Source: Firmicutes bacterium AF25-13AC
GTDB lineage: Bacteria > Bacillota > Clostridia > Lachnospirales > Lachnospiraceae
Reading direction: 5' to 3'
DNA: 64,000 bases
Assembly (NCBI GenBank): GCA_003478935.1
Contig: QUFP01000011.1
Coordinates: 1-64,000 of the forward strand
The position numbers and the translations under genes were made by a program. The stretch's first letter is position 1. Each line of letters opens with the position of its first letter. Shown in pieces: positions 58,710-64,000 of the stretch. Under the pieces are notes generated by a model. The model saw nothing but the letters and a program-made list of their open reading frames with translations, was not told the origin of the DNA and searched no databases.

Positions 58710-59900
58710 ATGGCAAAAAGATGCAGGCAGCTTTGTATCGTATTATTTGTGACATTGTGGTTTATTATAGCAGAAGGCAGTTTTTGCAAGTTGGTGCATG
58801 CAGAGTTATTGCAGGAGAAATCAGAAGAAAGCGACTTTGCAGAAGACATGGATGAGGCACTGTCAGAGCTTGATTTATCTGATTTGGAGCAGTTTGTATC
58901 TGATAATCTTTCAAAGACACATATAGGTTTTGGTGAGCTTGTTAGGAATTTGATTCATGCAGACAGGCCAATATCATTTTCAAAGCTTTTATCAGATATC
59001 GCGTCAGTTTTAATTGGAGAGGTGCAGGAAAATCGTACACAGGCAGTTTCTATTTTGCTGCTTGTGGTTTGCTCTGCAGTTCTTAGCAGCATAGCATCTG
59101 TTTTTGACAGTGATCAGATCGCGGGACAAGCATGGTTTGTTGTATTTTTGATGATTACAGCCTCTGCACTTGCAGGATTTGTTCAGAGTTGTCGTCTTGT
59201 GACGAATTGTCTTAATCTTATGATTACATTTATGAAAATGCTTTTGCCTGCCTTTTGCTTGTCAATGGTTTGTATAACAGGTGCGGCATCATCAAGTTTG
59301 TATTATCAGGCAACATTTGGCATGATTGGACTGATAGATGCAGTTCTTGTTTATGCAATGATACCTATTATTAAGCTGTATTTTGGCGTATCAATTTTAA
59401 ACGGGCTTACAGGGGAAGATCGTTTTGCCGGGATGGAGGAGCTGATAAAGATGATCTATGAGTGGTCAATGAAAACACTTTGTGCTGTAATTGTTGGTCT
59501 GCAGGTGATTCAGGGATTGATTGTACCGCTTGCCTCTAGTGCAGGACCGGCATTTGCTCAGAAGCTGATTGGCTCCATACCTGGAATTGGAAGTGGTATA
59601 AAGAGTACAGCTGAAATAATAATAGGAACAGGTACGCTGATTAAAAATGGAATTGGTATGGCAGGGTGTATTGTTTTAATACTTGTAAGCATATATCCGA
59701 TTTTGCAGATGGCAGCTATTGTTCTGATTTATTATGGGATTGCAGCAGTTGCCAGTCCTATCTCAGATAAGCGTATGATCACAGCACTTCAAGCAGTCTC
59801 ATTTACGAATCGTATGCTGTTAAAAACGCTTTGTATGGCGATTTTTCTATTCCTGATTACAATTGCAGTAATATGCGCATTTACGAATCGTGTGCTGTAA
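58710..59900 (+). CDS. spoIIIAE: Stage III sporulation protein AE
   Basis: A 396-residue polytopic membrane protein of the SpoIIIA channel. A signal-like N-terminal helix is followed by an acidic extracytoplasmic stretch and about seven membrane helices, including FMKMLLPAFCLSMVCITGAA and SIPGIGSGIKSTAEIIIGTG. ATG 58710 with AAGGGAGC is chosen over 58692. Confidence 0.93.
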   Translation: MAKRCRQLCIVLFVTLWFIIAEGSFCKLVHAELLQEKSEESDFAEDMDEALSELDLSDLEQFVSDNLSKTHIGFGELVRNLIHADRPISFSKLLSDIASVLIGEVQENRTQAVSILLLVVCSAVLSSIASVFDSDQIAGQAWFVVFLMITASALAGFVQSCRLVTNCLNLMITFMKMLLPAFCLSMVCITGAASSSLYYQATFGMIGLIDAVLVYAMIPIIKLYFGVSILNGLTGEDRFAGMEELIKMIYEWSMKTLCAVIVGLQVIQGLIVPLASSAGPAFAQKLIGSIPGIGSGIKSTAEIIIGTGTLIKNGIGMAGCIVLILVSIYPILQMAAIVLIYYGIAAVASPISDKRMITALQAVSFTNRMLLKTLCMAIFLFLITIAVICAFTNRVL

Positions 59901-59926
59901 GAAAAGCTTATCAGAGGAGGATTATT

Positions 59927-60445
59927 ATGACCGCAATTCGTGATTATCTGCGTCAGATCGCGGGTTATCTTATTTTATCAGTGTTAGTAGAAAATCTTGT
60001 TGCAAAAAAAGAATATGGTCCATATATTCGCTTGTTTTTAAATCTTCTTTTAGTATTGCTGTTTGTTTCTCCGATTTTGTCCATTTCAGCTGAGCGGGTT
60101 GGTCAGACTTGGTTAGAGGCTGGAGCTTTTTTCTCAGAAGGAACTTATTTAGAAGCAGATTTGCAAAAATTAAATGATAAGCAGACTACGCTTGAAGTGT
60201 CTGCCCAGAAAAAGATCCTTGAGCAGCAGATAAGAGATCTTCTAAAAAAGCGTGAGTGTTTTTTAGAAGATCTGTCGCTAGAGACTGATTCTAGTGGAAC
60301 GATCATACAGATTGAGGTGACAGTAAGTGAAATAAAAACAAATGAAAAAGATCATATGCAGATAGGACAAGATGAATTGAAAAAATATTTGGAAGAGCAG
60401 CTTTCGTCCACATGCAAGATCACAGTTATTTTTAAAGACAGATAA
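59927..60445 (+). CDS. spoIIIAF: Stage III sporulation protein AF
   Basis: A 172-residue protein with two N-terminal membrane helices (YLILSVLVENLV and FLNLLLVLLFVSPIL) and a soluble alpha/beta domain. ATG 59927 follows AGAGGAGG; the longer upstream frame overlaps spoIIIAE out of frame and is not used. It is a part of the SpoIIIA channel. Confidence 0.92.
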   Translation: MTAIRDYLRQIAGYLILSVLVENLVAKKEYGPYIRLFLNLLLVLLFVSPILSISAERVGQTWLEAGAFFSEGTYLEADLQKLNDKQTTLEVSAQKKILEQQIRDLLKKRECFLEDLSLETDSSGTIIQIEVTVSEIKTNEKDHMQIGQDELKKYLEEQLSSTCKITVIFKDR

Positions 60446-60462
60446 AAATAAGGAGCAAGGTT

Positions 60463-61062
60463 ATGAAATCCAAATGGCTTTCTGAATTAAAAAAGATTGG
60501 TTTTTTGCGGCTTGGTCTTTTAGCAGTTGCAGCAATTATTCTTATCATCTGTTCCCTTCCACAAAATCAATTATCAAACTTAAATCAGGCGCAAAGCATG
60601 GGCAGCAGTTTAGATACAGATGGTGATACATCTTTGTTTTCTTATGAGCATGAGCTTGAAAAACGTCTGGAACAAATCCTTGGAGAAATGGAAGGTATCA
60701 CATCTGTTGATGTTATGATCACTCTTTCTGCAACGTCAGAAAAGGTGCTTGAAAAATCAATTCAGCTTGAGGAAAATAAACAGGAGATAGAAAAAGGAAG
60801 TGGAGAATCGCTAGAAAAAAGTGTAACAAGCAGTCTTAACAAAAAAAATGAGGCTTTGCTGACAGGAAACACCTCAGGCAGTATGCCATATATCATAAAG
60901 GAAATGAGCCCATCAATTCAGGGTGTGGTGGTAGCTGCTAGGGGAAATATCACGCAGACAAAAATTCGTGAGATCAGTGAGGCGGTGCAGGCATTATTTG
61001 GTATAGAGGCGCATAAAATTAAGGTAATTGAAAAGAAATCTCAGGCGGAGGAAGCAAAGTGA
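60463..61062 (+). CDS. spoIIIAG: Stage III sporulation protein AG
   Basis: A 199-residue protein with one membrane helix (about residues 15-32) and a ring-building-motif domain (ITSVDVMITLSATSEK, then IQGVVVAARG). SpoIIIAG forms the ring of the channel in the intermembrane space. Its stop overlaps the GTG start of spoIIIAH. Confidence 0.93.
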   Translation: MKSKWLSELKKIGFLRLGLLAVAAIILIICSLPQNQLSNLNQAQSMGSSLDTDGDTSLFSYEHELEKRLEQILGEMEGITSVDVMITLSATSEKVLEKSIQLEENKQEIEKGSGESLEKSVTSSLNKKNEALLTGNTSGSMPYIIKEMSPSIQGVVVAARGNITQTKIREISEAVQALFGIEAHKIKVIEKKSQAEEAK

Positions 61063-61700
61063 AGCGGATCATGAGAAAAAATCAGGTAATTATCACCGTA
61101 CTTGCAGTGATGATTGCGATTGCTGGGTATCTTACATATGCCGGAAGAGTGGAAGTTGCTGACAGTAGGGATATCAGCATGGAAAACACAAGTGATGCTA
61201 AAGAGGCAATTGCAGAGTATGATACGATCGATACTGCTAAAGAAGATGCCACAGATGCTGCACTCACTGATATCGAAAGCTTAGATCAGGATATTGATGA
61301 TCCAGGGAAAATGGTGCTGGCAAACGGGCTAACAGTATCTGATTATATGGCACAGACAAAGCTTGCAAGAGAGCAGACAAGAGGGAAAAATAAAGAAGAT
61401 CTCTTGGCAATTATTGATAGTGATGCGCAGACAGAGTTAGATAAACAAGCCGCAATTGATGCAGTTGTTCGTCTGACAGACTATAGTGATAAGGAAAATG
61501 CTGTAGAGACACTTCTTAGCGCGAAAGGGTTTGATCATTCAATTGTCAGCATCACACAGGATGCCGTTGATGTAGTAATCTGCAAGGATAATCTAACAGA
61601 TGCAGAGCTTGCTCAGATCGAAGATATTGTAAAACGTAAGACTTCCGTAAGTGCATCTCAAATCTGCGTTACACTGATGGGAACAGCAAAGACAGAATAA
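61059..61700 (+). CDS. spoIIIAH: Stage III sporulation protein AH
   Basis: A 213-residue protein with an N-terminal membrane helix (VIITVLAVMIAIAGYLTYAG) and a C-terminal YscJ/FliF-like domain that contacts SpoIIQ. The start is GTG 61059 with GGAGG upstream, overlapping the spoIIIAG stop (GTGA). It ends the operon. Confidence 0.93.
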   Translation: MKRIMRKNQVIITVLAVMIAIAGYLTYAGRVEVADSRDISMENTSDAKEAIAEYDTIDTAKEDATDAALTDIESLDQDIDDPGKMVLANGLTVSDYMAQTKLAREQTRGKNKEDLLAIIDSDAQTELDKQAAIDAVVRLTDYSDKENAVETLLSAKGFDHSIVSITQDAVDVVICKDNLTDAELAQIEDIVKRKTSVSASQICVTLMGTAKTE

Positions 61701-61704
61701 CTTC

Positions 61705-61733
61705 TTTACAAAAGTCTTTTGATTTGATATAAT
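61705..61733 (+). promoter_or_regulatory. Promoter of the asp23-nusB-xse genes
   Basis: TTTACA (61705-61710) and TATAAT (61728-61733), spacer 17 nt, about 43 nt before the GTG start at 61777. It is a vegetative promoter after the sporulation operon. Confidence 0.75.
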
Positions 61734-61776
61734 ACAAAAAGGTAAAACGATAGATAGAAGTAGAGGAGGTACCGTT

Positions 61777-62151
61777 GTGGGATTGGAATCAGAATCTGGA
61801 GAAGTTACTATTCCTGTTGAAGAAAGCACCGGAGAAATCAAGATTGCAAACGATGTTGTGGCAACTATTGCCGCACTTGCAGCAACTGAGACAAAAGGTG
61901 TTGCATATCTGTCTGGCTCACTGACACATGATGTCATTGCAAAGCATTCAAGCAAGAATCTTTCCAAGGGTGTTATGGTCACAGTCGAAGGAAAAAATGT
62001 GTCTGTACAGATTTCACTTATTATCGAGTATGGATGCAGCGTACCGGTTGTAACAGCAAAGGTACAGGAGCGCGTTAAGTCCGCAATTGAAAATATGACT
62101 GGACTTGAAGTTACAGAAGTAAAAATTACTGTTGCCGGAGTAAATATGTAA
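61777..62151 (+). CDS. Asp23/Gls24 family envelope stress protein
   Basis: A 124-residue Asp23/Gls24 (DUF322) protein with IANDVVATIAALAATETKGVAYLSG at the N-terminus and VPVVTAKVQERVKSAIENMTG. These proteins sit near the membrane and respond to envelope stress. The start is GTG 61777 with AGGAGG upstream. The asp23-nusB-xseA order is usual in Clostridia. Confidence 0.92.
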   Translation: MGLESESGEVTIPVEESTGEIKIANDVVATIAALAATETKGVAYLSGSLTHDVIAKHSSKNLSKGVMVTVEGKNVSVQISLIIEYGCSVPVVTAKVQERVKSAIENMTGLEVTEVKITVAGVNM

Positions 62152-62155
62152 GATC

Positions 62156-62180
62156 AGGGTGTCGTACCGGCACCCTTTTT
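62156..62180 (+). terminator. Intrinsic terminator or attenuator between asp23 and nusB
   Basis: AGGGTG and CACCCT with an inner CG/CG pair form a short stem followed by TTTTT. nusB has no obvious promoter of its own after it, so read-through or partial termination is expected. Confidence 0.75.
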
Positions 62181-62228
62181 GCGCTTAGTAAAACAAATAA
62201 AAAGAACAGGCAGGAAACGAGGTAAAAT

Positions 62229-62666
62229 TTGAACCGCAGACAGTTACGTGAATACACGTTTAAGTTATTATTTCATGCAAATTTTTATGATAAGGAAGAG
62301 CTGAATGAGCAGGCTGACAATTATTTAGAGGAATGTATGTATCCAGAAGAAGGTCAGCTGCTTTTAATCGAAAAGGAAAAGGAGCAGCTTGAGCAGCGCT
62401 TTTCCATGATCGTAGAAAAGCTTCCTGAAATTGACGAAGAAATCACACAGGCGGCAGAGGGCTGGAAGCTTAGCCGTATGAATAAGGTTGATTTGTCCAT
62501 CATTCGTCTTGCAGCGTACGAGCTGATATTTGATGAGGATGTTCCAGGAAAAGTAGCCATCAATGAGGCTGTCGAGTTAGCAAAAAGCTATGGAGGAGAT
62601 GAGTCACCTCAGTTTGTAAATGGTGTGCTGGCAAAGATTGTTCATAAGCATCCGGAGCTGGCTTAA
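62229..62666 (+). CDS. nusB: Transcription antitermination factor NusB
   Basis: A 145-residue all-helical NusB, which acts with NusE/S10 in rRNA antitermination. [17 protein letters not shown] at the N-terminus and [25 protein letters not shown] near the C-terminus are diagnostic. The start is TTG 62229 with GAGG upstream. Its stop overlaps the xseA start. Confidence 0.95.
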   Translation: MNRRQLREYTFKLLFHANFYDKEELNEQADNYLEECMYPEEGQLLLIEKEKEQLEQRFSMIVEKLPEIDEEITQAAEGWKLSRMNKVDLSIIRLAAYELIFDEDVPGKVAINEAVELAKSYGGDESPQFVNGVLAKIVHKHPELA

Positions 62667-63876
62667 TGGCATCTGTCTATACAGTAGCACAGGTCACATC
62701 GTATATAAGTCATCTGTTTGAAGAAGATTTCGCCCTGAAGAGGATTTCCATTCAGGGCGAGATTTCTAATTGCAGAAAACATTCTGGCGGTCATCTGTAT
62801 TTTACCTTAAAGGATGAAACGAGCACACTGTCATGTGTGATGTTTGCGTCTAATCGGGCAAAGCTTACATTTATTCCATCAGAAGGTATGCGTGTGATTG
62901 CAAGAGGCAGTGTTCGTATTTACGAACGTGATGGCGTCTATCAGCTGTATGTGACGCAGCTAGAGCCAGCAGGCGTAGGAGAATGGTTTCGCCTTTTTGA
63001 AGAGCGAAAGGCTCAGTTTGAGGAAATGGGCATGTTTTCAGAGGAATATAAAAAGCCGATTCCTCGCTTTGCTAAAAAAGTAGGTGTTGTCACTGCAAAG
63101 ACAGGAGCTGCCATTCAGGATATTATAAATATTACACACAGAAGAAATCCATATGTTCAGCTGATTTTATATCCGACGCTTGTTCAGGGTGAATCAGCAG
63201 CAGTCAATATAGCTGCAGGAATTGACTATCTTGACACACTAGGACTTGATGTGATCATTGTTGGACGCGGAGGCGGTTCAATTGAAGATTTGTGGGCATT
63301 TAATGAGGAATGCGTAGCAATGGCCATTTTTCGCTGTGAGACACCTGTGATTTCAGCAGTCGGCCACGAGACAGATTTTACCATTGCCGATTTTGTTGCA
63401 GATTTGCGCGCACCAACACCATCCGCGGCAGCTGAACTTGCTGTATTTGAGTATGATACATTTGAAAATACACTAAATCTTTTTGCAGCACAGCTTTCGC
63501 AGAGTATGCAGGCACTTATAGAGAGCAGAAAAAAGGAACTTGAACATGCAAAGCTTTCACTAAAAGTTTCTCATCCAAGCGTACGATTAAAAGCGCAAAG
63601 TGAAACGCTTAAGCAGTACGAAGCACAGATAAAAAGGCAGATAATGCATTTGATCGATCAAAAAAAGCACAGCTTTCTATTGCAGCAGCAAAGTTAGAAG
63701 CGCAGTCGCCGCTTAAAAAGGTAGGAGGCGGATATGCATTTTTGACAGATGAGAATAAAAAACCAGTTTGCAGTGTGAATCAGATGACACCACAAACAAC
63801 ATTTTTTGCTTATCTAAGTGATGGTATCGTGCAGGCAGATGTGACAAAGTGCATGCCAAAAGACAAGATGGAATGA
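62666..63876 (+). CDS. xseA: Exodeoxyribonuclease VII large subunit (single frameshift)
   Basis: XseA is the catalytic subunit of exonuclease VII, which degrades single-stranded DNA. It has an N-terminal OB domain (ISNCRKHSGGHLYFTLKDE), the catalytic region VGVVTAKTGAAIQDI and GRGGGSIEDLWAFN, and a coiled coil. The frame stops at 63697, but one added T near 63674-63676 restores SIAAAKLEAQSPLKKVGGGYAFL and a C-terminal domain ending at the TGA at 63874-63876. Restored length is about 403 residues, as expected. Confidence 0.94.
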
Positions 63877-63894
63877 TAAAAGAGGCAGCTTTTG

Positions 63895-64000
63895 ATGAAT
63901 AAGAAAAAACAGACAAAAAACATGCTAATGGATATGACAATAGAAGAGCAGCTTCTAAAGATTCAGGAGATTGCAGCTGAACTTGAAAACGGCAGTCTTG
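63895..64000 (+). CDS. xseB: Exodeoxyribonuclease VII small subunit (partial)
   Basis: The first 35 codons from ATG 63895 read TIEEQLLKIQEIAAELENGSL near the window edge, matching the XseB helix. It follows xseA by 18 nt and is cut by the end of the window. The family is usually about 75 residues. Confidence 0.85.
   Translation, partial: MNKKKQTKNMLMDMTIEEQLLKIQEIAAELENGSL

Noticed and set aside
1..64000. tRNA, rRNA, prophage or insertion sequence genes
   Set aside because: None recognised on reading; no transposase, integrase, terminal inverted repeats or clover-leaf sequences seen. tRNAscan-SE would settle the tRNA part.

Overview
The window looks like a chromosome segment of a spore-forming, low-to-mid GC Gram-positive bacterium of the class Clostridia, most likely a gut Lachnospiraceae. 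The evidence is a complete spoIIIAA-AH operon, yqfC/yqfD, SepF with YlmE/YlmH neighbours, a radC-mre-PBP2-min-rodA shape cluster, and a cytoplasmic set of mannosidases and a hexosaminidase. No rRNA, tRNA, prophage or insertion sequence was recognised. Nearly all genes are on the + strand.

Layout: (1) 1-4776, the end of a type I restriction-modification locus: a 13-copy pentanucleotide repeat, the last target-recognition half of HsdS, a DUF4238 protein and a frameshifted HsdR. (2) 4777-5532, non-coding: a degenerate type I-C-like CRISPR remnant without cas genes, a GC-rich hairpin-forming stretch and a strong promoter. (3) 5533-14260, tRNA modification and mismatch repair: miaB, mutS, mutL, miaA, and a PLP-dependent methionine gamma-lyase-like gene. 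(4) 14404-23109, cell shape and division: radC, mreC, mreD, PBP2, minD, minE, rodA, an MgsA-like protein and a D,D-carboxypeptidase; mreB and minC are not in this cluster. (5) 23231-31579, small P-loop ATPase, DUF378, then an HlyD-like protein, yggS, sepF, ylmH, aroB, lspA, rluD, PAP2 and a cytidylate kinase-like gene. (6) 31624-43029, a LacI regulator divergent from two transcription units coding for GH125, GH3, GH38, GH130 and GH20 enzymes, which fits intracellular breakdown of mannose-rich N-glycan fragments. (7) 43144-52403, yqfC, yqfD, phoH, ybeY, a SpoVB-type flippase, two flavoproteins, 5-formyl-THF cyclo-ligase and rlmH. (8) 52409-56455, an SGNH/beta-lactamase fusion, an AraC regulator and a MATE transporter. 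(9) 56612-64000, the spoIIIA operon followed by asp23, nusB, xseA and the start of xseB.

A property of the whole window affects interpretation. At least thirteen breaks, in ten or more genes, are each repaired by adding one base, usually in a short homopolymer. All are apparent single-base deletions and many hit essential genes (rodA, PBP2, mutS, miaB), so I read them mainly as sequencing or assembly errors and give the genes their full restored extents.

The most interesting items are the MgsA homologue that lacks both catalytic aspartates inside the cell-shape operon, the repeat-bearing hsdS/DUF4238/hsdR cassette, the CRISPR remnant with its GC-rich neighbour, minD-minE without minC, the very long PBP2, the SGNH/beta-lactamase fusion, and a pair of sigma-E-like promoters sharing one layout ahead of yqfC and spoIIIAA.
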